DNA of 23,064 nt from Firmicutes bacterium UBA6132 (GTDB lineage: Bacteria > Bacillota_A > Clostridia > Tissierellales > Sedimentibacteraceae): assembly GCA_002435835.1 (NCBI GenBank), contig DIVM01000126.1:1-23064 (forward strand), given 5' to 3'. Positions 1 to 7,001 of this stretch are shown one piece after another (position 1 is the first letter of the stretch; every line of letters starts with the position of its first letter). The position numbers were made by a program, and so were the translations under genes. The notes under the pieces were generated by a model. It did no database searches, was not told the DNA's origin, and saw nothing but the letters and a program-made list of their open reading frames with translations.

Positions 1-400
1 CAGAAATAAACTCTGCTTTCAAAACATTTAATTCACTCACTGCAGTATTAACAGCATCATCAATTGTCTTTGCATTGTTTTCAGTAGATTCCGTTACATC
101 AGCTTTTTCACCCGATGGAAGATTATATTTTTTTAATACTTCTTCAAGAGTTATTTCACCCATGAGAAGTTTTTGCTCATCTTCTAAAGAAATGTCACTA
201 ATTGATTTTGTTGTATAATTTTTTAATTCTTCTTGTAAATTTTCTCTATTTGAATCAATTTTAGTTTCTAAATCTTCTGAAGAATATTTTGTTGCATTAA
301 TTAATGCTAAAATATTGTCACGCTGCCAGTAGACTATTGTGGCTGCTGTTATTAGCAGTAACAAAAATATGATTAATATAATATTTTTTATTTTTTTCAT
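1..400 (-). CDS. Membrane-anchored or exported protein of unknown function (C-terminus cut by window edge)
   Basis: An open frame begins at an ATG at 398-400 and runs off the left edge, giving 133 residues without a stop. An AGAGGTAG ribosome binding site lies just upstream. The N-terminus is basic (MKKIKN) and is followed by a hydrophobic stretch at about residues 7-24 ending near VYWQR. It has no lipobox or clear signal-peptidase site, so I read it as an uncleaved N-terminal membrane anchor. The rest is hydrophilic and rich in Glu, Lys, Asn and Thr, with a probable helical or coiled segment at residues 38-60. The layout resembles anchored extracytoplasmic proteins such as chemoreceptor or cell-wall-associated proteins, but the visible part has no family motif and I do not recognise it. 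The next gene (MATE) ends at 547 on the same strand, with an AT-rich hairpin and a separate promoter between. Confidence 0.75.
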   Translation of the reverse strand, partial: MKKIKNIILIIFLLLLITAATIVYWQRDNILALINATKYSSEDLETKIDSNRENLQEELKNYTTKSISDISLEDEQKLLMGEITLEEVLKKYNLPSGEKADVTESTENNAKTIDDAVNTAVSELNVLKAEFIS

Positions 401-444
401 TTTCTACCTCTCGTTTTGAAACTTAAAGTCATTACATACTTAAT

Positions 445-453
445 ATTATATCA
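445..453 (-). promoter_or_regulatory. Extended -10 promoter of the truncated membrane protein gene
   Basis: On the minus strand the bases read TGATATAAT, a perfect TATAAT (445-450) with the TG dinucleotide of an extended -10 element one base upstream. No convincing -35 box is visible at 17 bases. The start codon is about 45 bases downstream. Confidence 0.5.
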
Positions 454-507
454 TAAACAAGTCTGTATTAACAGTATATGAAATTTAGACTTATCTTATT
501 AAATAAT

Positions 508-536
508 AAGCATCAATATGCAAAATATTAATGCTT
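508..536 (-). terminator. AT-rich hairpin after the MATE gene
   Basis: Arms 508-519 and 525-536 pair over 12 bases with one C-A mismatch around a 5-base loop. The hairpin begins 11 bases beyond the MATE stop codon. The run that follows on the minus strand (ATTATTTAAT) is a weak U-tract, so this is only a plausible intrinsic terminator. Confidence 0.4.
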
Positions 537-546
537 TTATATAATT

Positions 547-1938
547 TTATAATTCTCTATTTTCTGTTGCTATTTTTGAATGTAAATTTATTTTAGTTTC
601 ATCACCTAATTTATTTATGGTATTCATAAACCAAATGCATGTCAAAGTAGCTGACAATATGTCTGCAAATGGACCTGCTTTTAAAAGACCATTAATTCCC
701 CATAATTTAGGAAAAATAATTATAGCAGGAATCAAAAGGATTACTTGTCTTGTAAGTGTTAAAAACATTGCAGATTTATATTTGCCGATAGCTTGAAAAA
801 AGCTCGCAGCAATAATTTGAAAACCAACAACAGGTAGGAAAAAAAGCCATGATTTCAATGCGTGACTTCCAAAACTAACCAACTCTGATTCCTGATTAAA
901 CATTGAAATTAATTGTTCAGGAAAAATCATAGCGAGGCAATAGCCTATTGTAACCACTATTGTAGCTGCTATTATGCCAAGTTTTTCAGCTGTTTTTACC
1001 CTGTCATATTTTTTTGCTCCAAAGTTAAAGCTTACAATTGGCTGAACACCTTGATTTAAGCCTATTACAGGCATTACTAAAATAGTTATAATGCTGTTGA
1101 TTATTCCCATAGCTGAGATTGCAATATCACCGCCATAGATCATTAAATTTTTATTAAGTGTAGCATTTAAAAAACTGCTTGCAACCTGCATTAAAAAGCT
1201 TGGCATACCTAATGAAGCAATTTTTAATACCAAAGATTTTTTAAGCTTCATATTTTTGAGAGTTAATTTAATTCTGCTTCTTTTACCTAAAAAATAAGCT
1301 ATAACCCAAGCGGCAGAAAGCATTTGTGAAATAATTGTAGCTAATGCAGCTCCTGCTAACCCCCATTTAAAAACATATATGAATATTGGGTCTAATACAA
1401 TATTTGCACCTGCTCCTACAAACATTGTAGTCATAGCAATTTTGGGATTGCCGTCAGCACGAATAAAATTGTTCATACCCATTCCAATTATCTGAAAAAC
1501 TGCTCCCCATAATATTACGCTCATGAATTCAGTTGCATAGTTTAATAACTCTGGTGACGTACCAAAGAATACAAGGATTTGTTTCAAAAATATTTGCCCT
1601 ATAATAGTAACTGATAATCCAGCAATTATTAACATAACAAAAGCATTTCCAAGTATATTTTCTGCTTCCTGTTGTTTTTTTTCTCCAAGTTTCATTGAAA
1701 ATAATGTAGCACCGCCTACACCAAACAACATGCCCATGGCTAAAAATATTAATATGACAGGAAAGCCCAATGTTACTCCTGCTATACCATTTGCTCCTAA
1801 ATAATCAGCATTGCCGATAAAAATTCTATCAACTACATTATACATTGCATTAACCATCATTCCCACTATAGCAGGAATGGAAAACTTAATTAAAAGTTTA
1901 GATATTTTTTCTTCACCCAATGGATTTACATATTCCAT
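547..1938 (-). CDS. MATE family multidrug efflux transporter
   Basis: This 463-residue protein has the length and about twelve hydrophobic segments of a MATE (multidrug and toxic compound extrusion) antiporter, in the MepA/DinF-like branch common in clostridia. The N-terminus has the typical opening seen in that branch: PLGEEKISKLLIKFSIPAIV, then NAMYNVVDRIFIG, where helix 1 carries the conserved VDRIFIG motif. Two six-helix halves are visible, with a cytoplasmic linker around residues 220-240. Such proteins export cationic drugs or metabolites using a Na+ or H+ gradient. The start ATG at 1936-1938 is preceded by GGAGGATTA, which lies inside the last codons of the MarR gene. The two genes are one base apart, so translational coupling and control by that MarR protein are likely. 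Substrate cannot be inferred. Confidence 0.93.
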   Translation of the reverse strand: MEYVNPLGEEKISKLLIKFSIPAIVGMMVNAMYNVVDRIFIGNADYLGANGIAGVTLGFPVILIFLAMGMLFGVGGATLFSMKLGEKKQQEAENILGNAFVMLIIAGLSVTIIGQIFLKQILVFFGTSPELLNYATEFMSVILWGAVFQIIGMGMNNFIRADGNPKIAMTTMFVGAGANIVLDPIFIYVFKWGLAGAALATIISQMLSAAWVIAYFLGKRSRIKLTLKNMKLKKSLVLKIASLGMPSFLMQVASSFLNATLNKNLMIYGGDIAISAMGIINSIITILVMPVIGLNQGVQPIVSFNFGAKKYDRVKTAEKLGIIAATIVVTIGYCLAMIFPEQLISMFNQESELVSFGSHALKSWLFFLPVVGFQIIAASFFQAIGKYKSAMFLTLTRQVILLIPAIIIFPKLWGINGLLKAGPFADILSATLTCIWFMNTINKLGDETKINLHSKIATENREL

Positions 1939-1939
1939 A

Positions 1940-2389
1940 TTAATCCTCCGTATTTTTTTTACAATTTAATTTTTCTATTTTAATTACCATATTATTAAGC
2001 GATTCATATACAAGATCAAATGTTTCCAAATCAATGTCTTCACTTAATATATCGCTACAATGCCACACACTTTGCCTTATTTCATTTTTGATTTTCTTAG
2101 ATTTATCAGTTAAATAAATTCTGTTGCATCTTTTATCAGAATTGTCTTTGTATTTTAACAAATACTCTTTCTCTATCAAAGATTTTATCGCCCTTGCAGT
2201 AGCAGCTTTGTCTATATATAAATAAGATGACAATTCATCCTGAGTTAATCCTTCATTTCTGTATAGATACATCATAAATGGATATTCTCCAGATGTAATA
2301 TTAAATTCTTTTAAGGCATTATTCATATAAATTTGTGATTGTCTGTGCAGTATTGAAATTAATCTGCCTATATTTTTATGTTCTTTCAT
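1940..2389 (-). CDS. MarR family transcriptional regulator, probable repressor of the MATE operon
   Basis: I place the start at the ATG at 2387-2389, preceded by AGGTGA at good spacing, giving 149 residues (MKEHKNIGRLIS...). A longer frame to 2446 would begin inside the promoter and operator. The central part carries the MarR winged helix-turn-helix: LTQDELSSYLYIDKAATARA as the recognition region, followed by a wing with the conserved DKRCNRIYLTDK sequence. MarR proteins act as dimers on palindromic operators and usually release DNA on binding a phenolic or cationic ligand. Two matching palindromes flank its own -10/-35 boxes, so autorepression with co-regulation of the downstream efflux gene is strongly suggested. 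It is first in a two-gene operon. Confidence 0.93.
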   Translation of the reverse strand: MKEHKNIGRLISILHRQSQIYMNNALKEFNITSGEYPFMMYLYRNEGLTQDELSSYLYIDKAATARAIKSLIEKEYLLKYKDNSDKRCNRIYLTDKSKKIKNEIRQSVWHCSDILSEDIDLETFDLVYESLNNMVIKIEKLNCKKNTED

Positions 2390-2401
2390 TTTTATCACCT
2401 C

Positions 2402-2417
2402 AGTTGACTTGTCAACT
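2402..2417. promoter_or_regulatory. Palindromic operator 1 (MarR type)
   Basis: AGTTGAC-TT-GTCAACT is a perfect 7-base inverted repeat with a 2-base centre. It lies directly downstream of the -10 box, over the predicted transcription start. It fits the compact 16-18 base palindromes bound by MarR dimers. Confidence 0.75.
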
Positions 2418-2446
2418 ATTATAATTAATAATAATTGATTAGTCAA
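2418..2446 (-). promoter_or_regulatory. Promoter of the MarR-MATE operon
   Basis: On the minus strand TTGACT (2446-2441) and a perfect TATAAT (2423-2418) are separated by exactly 17 bases. The predicted transcription start falls within the promoter-proximal operator, about 20-25 bases before the MarR start codon. Confidence 0.8.
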
Positions 2447-2448
2447 CT
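2433..2448. promoter_or_regulatory. Palindromic operator 2 (MarR type)
   Basis: AATTGATTAGTCAACT matches operator 1 at 13 of 16 positions and overlaps the -35 box. The two centres are 31 bases apart, about three helical turns, which places both dimers on the same DNA face. Confidence 0.65.
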
Positions 2449-2799
2449 ACTTTTTAAAAAACACAGTTATGTAATCATACTAGTCTTGCTTATCACCCCA
2501 ATAGTAATGGATAATTACCATCATTTATTTTCAGCTTTGAAGTTGTTTTATGAATTACTACTTACTTTATTTTACAATTTGAAAAAATTTGCATTAAAGT
2601 AAAATTTATTTAGGAAATGTAATATTAAGCAAATAAATAAAGTGGTTGAAAAAAACGTACACCTCCTTTGTTAAAGTAAAAACACACTAAAATTAATGTC
2701 GAAAATTGAAAAAACTGTTTACAATCAAATTAAAATTTGTTAAAATCGACGAGCAAAGTAAGTAGATTAATGCATATAAAAGAAAATAAGGAGAACATT
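2449..2799. other. Intergenic region between divergent MarR and flavoprotein genes
   Basis: AT-rich, with no supported gene. It contains the flavoprotein promoter at 2718-2746. A minus-strand AAAGGAGGT sequence near 2660-2670 has no start codon at usable spacing and heads only an 18-codon GTG frame, so I treat it as chance. Confidence 0.6.
2718..2746 (+). promoter_or_regulatory. Promoter of the extracellular reductase gene
   Basis: TTTACA (2718-2723), a 17-base spacer and TAAAAT (2741-2746) form a good housekeeping promoter. Transcription would begin near 2753. This lies downstream of the ATG at 2737 and so supports the GTG start at 2800. Confidence 0.7.
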
Positions 2800-4551
2800 G
2801 TGAAAAAAATATTAAAAAATGTTAGTTTTTTATTACTAATTCTTATGTTAGTTGGAGCACTTTCAGGGTGTCAAAGTAAAGAAGTTAAAGGAAAATTTAA
2901 TCCTGGAACTTATGAAGGAACAGCTGAAGGACTCGGCGGTACTATAACAGCAAAAGTAACCGTTACAAAAGATGAGATCACAAAAATTGAAATTGATGCT
3001 CCGAAAGAGACAGAAAGTATTGGTGGAGGAGCAAAAGAACAGGTCATAGATAGAATTATTTCAAGTCAAAGCCTTGCCATTGATGCAGTTAGCGGTGCAA
3101 CAGTTTCAAGTAATGCAATGATAGCTGCAATAACTGCAGCACTTGAAAAATCAGGAGCAGATATGAATGCATTAAAAACTCCTTCGGACAAGCCTAAAGA
3201 AGAAGCTCAAAAAGATATAGATGTTGATGTAGTAGTTATTGGAGCTGGTGGTGCAGGTATGAGTGCTGCTATAGAAGTTGCAAATGCAGGCAAATCTGTT
3301 GTAATTATAGAAAAAATGCCTATTGTTGGTGGAAATACTAACCGTGCAACTGGAGGAATAAATGCAGCAGAAACTCCTATCCAAGAAGCAGCTGGAGTAA
3401 AAGATACTAAACAAACTTTCTATGATGATACAATGAAGGGCGGAAAAGATTTAAATGATCCAGATCTTCTAAGAACATTAGTTGACAATGCTCCAGGAGC
3501 TATAGAGTGGTTAAATAACATGGGTGCAGGTATAGAAAGAGTAACTTTATCTGGTGGTGCAACAAACCCAAGAATACACTCTCCTAAAGATGGTTCACCT
3601 GTAGGACCAGTTATAGTTAAAGTTCTTTCTAATAAATTAAAAGAACAAAATGTTAATATTATGCTTGAAACTAAAGCAGAAAAAATCATTGAAAAAGATG
3701 GAGTTGTAACTGGAATTCAAGCAACAGATAAGAATGGAAATTCTTTTACAATAAATGCAAAAGCAGTTATTCTTGCAACTGGAGGATTTGGTGCTAATAG
3801 CGAAATGGTAGAAACATACCGCCCAGATTTAAAAGGATTTTCAACAACAAATCATCAAGGTGCTACAGGAGATGGAATTGTCATGGCACAAGAAGTTGGA
3901 GCTGATTTGACAGATATAGGAGAAATACAAATTCATCCTACAACTGATCCAGGTACTGGATATTTGTTTACTGAAGGCTTAAGAGGTGACGGTGCTATAC
4001 TTGTTAATTTTGAAGGTAAGAGATTTACAGATGAGTTGCTTACACGTGATAAAGTTTCAGCAAAAATATTAGAACAAACGGATGGACAGGCATACCTAAT
4101 TACTAATGAAGAAATGCGTATAGAAAATGCTTCATTGGCAGGATATATTGAAAAAGGTTATGCTACTAAAGCTGAAACAATCGATGAATTAGCAAGAGCA
4201 TTAACAATAGATGAAGCTACTCTTGAAAGTACAATGAAGGCATATACAGAATTGGCAAAATCTGGTGTAGATACAGAGTTTGGTAGAAAACACATGACTA
4301 AAACTTTAGAAGCAGGTCCTTACTATGCAATTAAAGTAACGCCAGGAATTCACCACACTATGGGTGGAGTAAAAATAGATACAAAAGCTCATATTATCAG
4401 TACTGAAGGAACTCCAATTAAAGGATTATACGGAGCAGGTGAAATTACAGGTGGCGTTCATGGTGGAAACCGTATTGGTGGTAATGCAGTTGCAGATATC
4501 GTAATTTTTGGTCGTATATCAGGTCTAACAGCGGTAGAGGAATTAAAATAA
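2800..4551 (+). CDS. Secreted flavinylated fumarate-reductase-type lipoprotein (FMN-bind + FAD-binding 2)
   Basis: The start is GTG 2800, behind AAGGAGA; a longer frame from 2737 would begin upstream of the predicted transcription start. The 583-residue product has a lipoprotein signal peptide with lipobox LSGC (Cys24). An FMN-binding domain follows (about 30-120) with SGAT (98-101), whose Thr101 is the expected site of covalent FMN attachment by ApbE. Then comes an FAD-binding succinate dehydrogenase/fumarate reductase domain with IGAGGAGMS near 147. Compared with Shewanella FccA, the active-site residues align without gaps: H379, T391, E392, the proton donor R416, H518 and R558; the FccA Met375 position is Leu389. 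There is no haem motif, as in Gram-positive extracellular reductases. It probably reduces fumarate or a related unsaturated acid at the outer membrane face. Keeping the His and Glu argues against urocanate. It is monocistronic, with a terminator just after. Confidence 0.9.
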   Translation: MKKILKNVSFLLLILMLVGALSGCQSKEVKGKFNPGTYEGTAEGLGGTITAKVTVTKDEITKIEIDAPKETESIGGGAKEQVIDRIISSQSLAIDAVSGATVSSNAMIAAITAALEKSGADMNALKTPSDKPKEEAQKDIDVDVVVIGAGGAGMSAAIEVANAGKSVVIIEKMPIVGGNTNRATGGINAAETPIQEAAGVKDTKQTFYDDTMKGGKDLNDPDLLRTLVDNAPGAIEWLNNMGAGIERVTLSGGATNPRIHSPKDGSPVGPVIVKVLSNKLKEQNVNIMLETKAEKIIEKDGVVTGIQATDKNGNSFTINAKAVILATGGFGANSEMVETYRPDLKGFSTTNHQGATGDGIVMAQEVGADLTDIGEIQIHPTTDPGTGYLFTEGLRGDGAILVNFEGKRFTDELLTRDKVSAKILEQTDGQAYLITNEEMRIENASLAGYIEKGYATKAETIDELARALTIDEATLESTMKAYTELAKSGVDTEFGRKHMTKTLEAGPYYAIKVTPGIHHTMGGVKIDTKAHIISTEGTPIKGLYGAGEITGGVHGGNRIGGNAVADIVIFGRISGLTAVEELK

Positions 4552-4565
4552 TTCAAAATATAAAC

Positions 4566-4608
4566 AAAACAAACTGTCGATTGATTCGACAGTTTGTTTT
4601 TGTTTATT
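4566..4608 (+). terminator. Intrinsic terminator of the reductase gene
   Basis: A perfect 15-base stem (4566-4580 with 4586-4600), a 5-base loop and a following TGTTTATTT tract sit 14 bases after the stop codon. Confidence 0.88.
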
Positions 4609-4654
4609 TGAGAGTTGTCACAGGCACTACAGCCTTATACCAACATCATTCTTA

Positions 4655-4945
4655 TTAATTTATTTGAATTTCCTTAGCTTCTTCTGGCTTAAAATCATTT
4701 TTCAAATCATATATATTGTGAGAAGTAAAATCTCTAAGCTGTCTACCTTCTAATGAATAACACCTCATAAATTTATTTGTATTAATAAGTGTCCAATGCT
4801 CAGAGTCCCAAGTTAAATATCCATCTCCATCTGTTTTCTTATCAGCAAGAATCAAATCAACTTGTCTATTATTTCTCATTAACTCAACAAGGCTATCATA
4901 ATTTACTTCAAGTTCCTTTTTATTTATTAAATCATACGCTTTCAT
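4655..4945 (-). CDS. Conserved-looking hypothetical protein, 96 aa
   Basis: An ATG at 4943-4945 is preceded by GGAGGAA at good spacing, and a TTTACT-17-TATAAT promoter lies about 50 bases further up, so the gene looks real and monocistronic. The product is soluble and mixed alpha/beta, with no signal peptide or membrane segment. It opens with MKAYDLINKKE and has an aromatic central part (YLTWDSEHWTLI). A KFMRCYSLEGRQLRDF stretch holds its only cysteine. I do not recognise the family. Neighbours on either side have their own promoters, so context gives no functional hint. Confidence 0.7.
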   Translation of the reverse strand: MKAYDLINKKELEVNYDSLVELMRNNRQVDLILADKKTDGDGYLTWDSEHWTLINTNKFMRCYSLEGRQLRDFTSHNIYDLKNDFKPEEAKEIQIN

Positions 4946-4993
4946 AGTTCCTCCAAATTTTTAAATTAGTTTTAATAGTGCTTTATATTTAAT

Positions 4994-5022
4994 ATTATAT
5001 ATGTTTAATTTTATAAAGTAAA
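4994..5022 (-). promoter_or_regulatory. Promoter of the 96-aa protein gene
   Basis: On the minus strand TTTACT (5022-5017) and a perfect TATAAT (4999-4994) are 17 bases apart. Confidence 0.65.
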
Positions 5023-5104
5023 GCCATTGGAATTTCTATTTTTTGTTTTACAAATGTCTTAATTTAAGTGATACAGGCTTTAAATAAAAAATAAATACAT
5101 AACT

Positions 5105-5138
5105 AAAGAGGTTTAGCTTTGTATTGCTAAACCTCTTT
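5105..5138 (-). terminator. Hairpin after the 342-aa protein gene
   Basis: Arms 5105-5117 and 5126-5138 pair perfectly over 13 bases (AAAGAGGTTTAGC) around an 8-base loop. It lies about 70 bases beyond the stop at 5210. The U-run on the minus strand is short, made mostly of the TTT in the arm itself. It may serve as a terminator or as a 3'-end stabilising structure. Confidence 0.55.
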
Positions 5139-5209
5139 AAAATATAAAACACTACTATTAACTTATTCCATCCAACTTTTTAGATTGTTGATGATATATT
5201 GATATATTG

Positions 5210-6238
5210 TTAAATAGGTAAAGGTATCGTGTTTACATTAATGTTTTTATCTTTACAATATTCTTCGAAAATCTCGTTAATTATTGCTTCTTCAGAAGTA
5301 TGCTTCTTTATATCCATTATAGCCTTTAGTACTTGAGCCGCTTGAATATCATCAAAATATCTATATGTGGTGCTGCTATTTGCTATTCTTTTAGGATTTT
5401 TCGTATTATAACAATAATCCCAAAATCTAATTTTTTTAGATTCATCAAAAGATAACTCCACCCTATATTTATCGTGTGCTTTCAGGTATCCTTCAGTATT
5501 ATAAGCAAATAAATAATCGTCTTGTAACAAATAAACACCAAAAATAATCCTATCTTTTTCCTTTTCATTAGGTAATACTGTTGATAATAATACAAGACTT
5601 CCTTGATTTACATTTTTCAAATTCTTAACTTTTGCTCCATCTTTGGCAATATAACTTATATCAGGATAAGAAAACCAATTATTTAATAAATTTCTTTCAT
5701 TACAGAAATTTTTATTTTCATTATTTCTTTCTTCAAGTTCTGATTTTGTTATATTTCCTAACAAATACTGATTACAGTTGCATTCAGGTGCACTGCACAC
5801 CTTGTTTTTTGCAATATTAATATTATAGTTTATAATTTCATCACTGCAAACAGACTTATATCCTATACCATTATTATTAGAGCCACCATCGCAATAATTA
5901 CATTTAAAAACAATATTAGAATCAATTTTTTTAATACTAATTTTTTTCGAGTTTTCTATTTCAGATTTCAATAATTTAAGTTTATGAGCTTCTTCTTTAC
6001 GTTCTATTTCCATTAATTCTTTTTCAGCTTCTTTTTCCCTGTGAATAGCTAACTTTTCTTTAACTTGATTATTTAATGTCTGATTAGTTAATTTTAAATA
6101 TAAATCAAAAGCATCAGGATACACAAAATCTTTTAAAACTCCATCTTCAAATTTCACTACAATATATATATCATTAAATTCTGTTATTTTTCCTATACCA
6201 AAGGTTTTGTGTTCTACTAATTCCCCAATATACTCCAT
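5210..6238 (-). CDS. Tudor-like (PcrA/UvrD C-terminal) plus cysteine-rich domain protein, function unknown
   Basis: The ATG at 6236-6238 follows AAAGGAGG, and a consensus promoter lies 57 bases further up. The 342-residue protein has three visible parts. Residues 6-45 (VEHKTFGIGKI...VVKFEDGVLKDFVYPDAF) match the pattern of the PcrA/UvrD helicase C-terminal Tudor-like module, known to contact RNA polymerase. Residues 57-100 are a charged helix, probably a coiled coil. Residues 110-180 carry CNYCDGG (C113, C116), C131, C148, C153, C155 and C179, suggesting metal binding. The C-terminal half (about 205-330) is a mixed domain with RFWDYCYNTKNPKR and RYFDDIQAAQVLKAIMD. I recall similar proteins across Clostridia, sometimes under an unsupported malate synthase label; no malate synthase motif is visible. 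It may act near transcription or DNA, but this is inference. Confidence 0.85.
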   Translation of the reverse strand: MEYIGELVEHKTFGIGKITEFNDIYIVVKFEDGVLKDFVYPDAFDLYLKLTNQTLNNQVKEKLAIHREKEAEKELMEIERKEEAHKLKLLKSEIENSKKISIKKIDSNIVFKCNYCDGGSNNNGIGYKSVCSDEIINYNINIAKNKVCSAPECNCNQYLLGNITKSELEERNNENKNFCNERNLLNNWFSYPDISYIAKDGAKVKNLKNVNQGSLVLLSTVLPNEKEKDRIIFGVYLLQDDYLFAYNTEGYLKAHDKYRVELSFDESKKIRFWDYCYNTKNPKRIANSSTTYRYFDDIQAAQVLKAIMDIKKHTSEEAIINEIFEEYCKDKNINVNTIPLPI

Positions 6239-6294
6239 TTTAAAGCCTCCTTTGAATTTGCATCATTTAAATTACAAATAAAAATCATATATAT

Positions 6295-6323
6295 ATTATA
6301 ACTCAATGTTCAAAATAAGTCAA
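6295..6323 (-). promoter_or_regulatory. Promoter of the Tudor/cysteine-rich protein gene
   Basis: On the minus strand TTGACT (6323-6318), a 17-base spacer and a perfect TATAAT (6300-6295) form a near-consensus promoter with a 57-base leader. Confidence 0.8.
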
Positions 6324-6426
6324 ATTAGTTGAAAATAAATAAAAAAAACCATATATAATAATTTAATCTGTGGTTTTTTCTTAATTGTTTAAATTTTCTT
6401 TATTATGCTTAATTTCATCACTATAA

Positions 6427-6460
6427 CAAAAAAAGAGACCGTACCAACAGTACAGCCTCT
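6427..6460 (-). terminator. Minus-strand intrinsic terminator
   Basis: Read on the minus strand, an 11-pair stem with two mismatches (6450-6460 with 6434-6444, loop TGTTG) runs directly into seven Ts. Its only candidate upstream gene on that strand is the coding remnant at 6613-6771, so it probably outlived a decayed gene. Confidence 0.65.
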
Positions 6461-6473
6461 CTAATAATTTATT

Positions 6474-6489
6474 ACTTGGGGGCCCAAGT
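6474..6489. repeat. GC-rich 16-base palindrome
   Basis: ACTTGGG-GG-CCCAAGT is a perfect 7-base inverted repeat with a 2-base centre. It stands out sharply in otherwise AT-rich DNA. No gene start is adjacent, so a regulator site cannot be assigned. Confidence 0.6.
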
Positions 6490-6530
6490 GAAAAATTATC
6501 TTATATATAGTATATTCGAATATTAGAAAT

Positions 6531-6592
6531 ATATTATAGGGTATCAACTTTTTTTATTATTATATTTTGATTTTTCTTGTTACCCATAATAT
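6531..6592. repeat. Imperfect long inverted repeat
   Basis: Arms 6531-6547 and 6577-6592 pair over about 16 bases with a one-base bulge and one or two mismatches (ATATTATAGGGTATCAA against TTGTTACCCATAATAT), enclosing a 29-base T-rich loop. It could be an RNA structure or the relic of a small mobile repeat. No second copy is seen in the window. Confidence 0.4.
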
Positions 6593-6612
6593 AATTTAAG
6601 CCCTTTTAGCTT

Positions 6613-6771
6613 TTAATGATTACGTACCAGAACTTTTCCATCTTCAATTAATTCATTAGCAACCCATTTAGCAACATCGCCTGTAATAGCTATACAATGA
6701 TTTTTTCTTTCAGGGCTTTTGAAATTATCTCCCTGCCACTCCTTCGTGATGACTCTGTATTTCCGACGTTT
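6613..6771 (-). pseudogene. C-terminal remnant of an unrecognised gene
   Basis: A minus-strand frame of 52 codons ends at a TAA (6613-6615) and reads like real protein, ending CIAITGDVAKWVANEL followed by IEDGKVLVRNH. It has no start codon with a ribosome binding site and is closed upstream by an in-frame TGA at 6772-6774. A second frame from an ATG at 6788 is open through the upstream part and would join this one by a one-base shift in the A-run near 6701-6706, so either truncation or frameshift is possible. A good terminator follows about 150 bases downstream. I cannot name the family. Confidence 0.4.
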
Positions 6772-6844
6772 TCAATGGCAAGGTCCATATGTGCAAAGTT
6801 AAGTATTTAAAAATTGATTTAATCTTTATATTTCATTACGAACA

Positions 6845-6853
6845 TGATATAAT
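6845..6853 (+). promoter_or_regulatory. Extended -10 promoter of the cyclase-GNAT operon
   Basis: TGATATAAT gives a perfect TATAAT (6848-6853) with an upstream TG one base away, and a weak TTTATA at -35 (6825-6830). The leader would be about 140 bases with no clear riboswitch fold that I can see. Confidence 0.5.
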
Positions 6854-7001
6854 TAAGACATAGAAGCATGTAAGCTTGTATTAAACTGTTCTTGAGGAAG
6901 TAAGGAGTTGTGGTAAATAACTGAAATAACTGGTATATTCAAATTCATTAGGCTTATTTAGTTTTAGAAAACACTATTTATTTAGAAAGCGAGAGTTTGT
7001 T

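Larger units (their letters stand above)
6239..7001. other. Gene-poor region with promoter, terminator, inverted repeats and a coding remnant
   Basis: No intact gene is supported in these 763 bases. Left to right they hold the 5210-6238 promoter, a weak A/T hairpin (6343-6351 with 6371-6379), a minus-strand terminator (6427-6460), a GC-rich palindrome (6474-6489), an imperfect long inverted repeat (6531-6592), a minus-strand coding remnant (6613-6771) and the leader of the cyclase gene from about 6845. Confidence 0.6.

Noticed and set aside
2737..2799. Longer N-terminus of the reductase from ATG 2737
   Set aside because: This ATG lies inside the predicted promoter (within the spacer before the -10 box), has no ribosome binding site, and would bury the lipoprotein signal peptide; GTG 2800 has AAGGAGA at the right distance.
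3172..3689. Minus-strand open frames inside the reductase gene
   Set aside because: Composition is typical of antisense frames, rich in Ser, Cys, Phe and Tyr, and they lie wholly within a certain gene.
2800..4551. Assignment as urocanate reductase and a link to the DUF917 (thiohydantoin) cluster
   Set aside because: The His and Glu residues expected in fumarate-type enzymes are kept, and the gene is about 8 kb away with its own promoter and terminator. Nothing in the sequence ties the two together.
4691..4715. Short repeat TTTTCAAATCATATATA shared with about 10699
   Set aside because: One copy is within a coding region, the other is intergenic AT-rich DNA, and no longer similarity surrounds them; chance is sufficient.
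5210..6238. Malate synthase
   Set aside because: A name I recall on related database entries, but the protein is about 340 residues, cysteine-rich, and shows no malate synthase barrel motifs.
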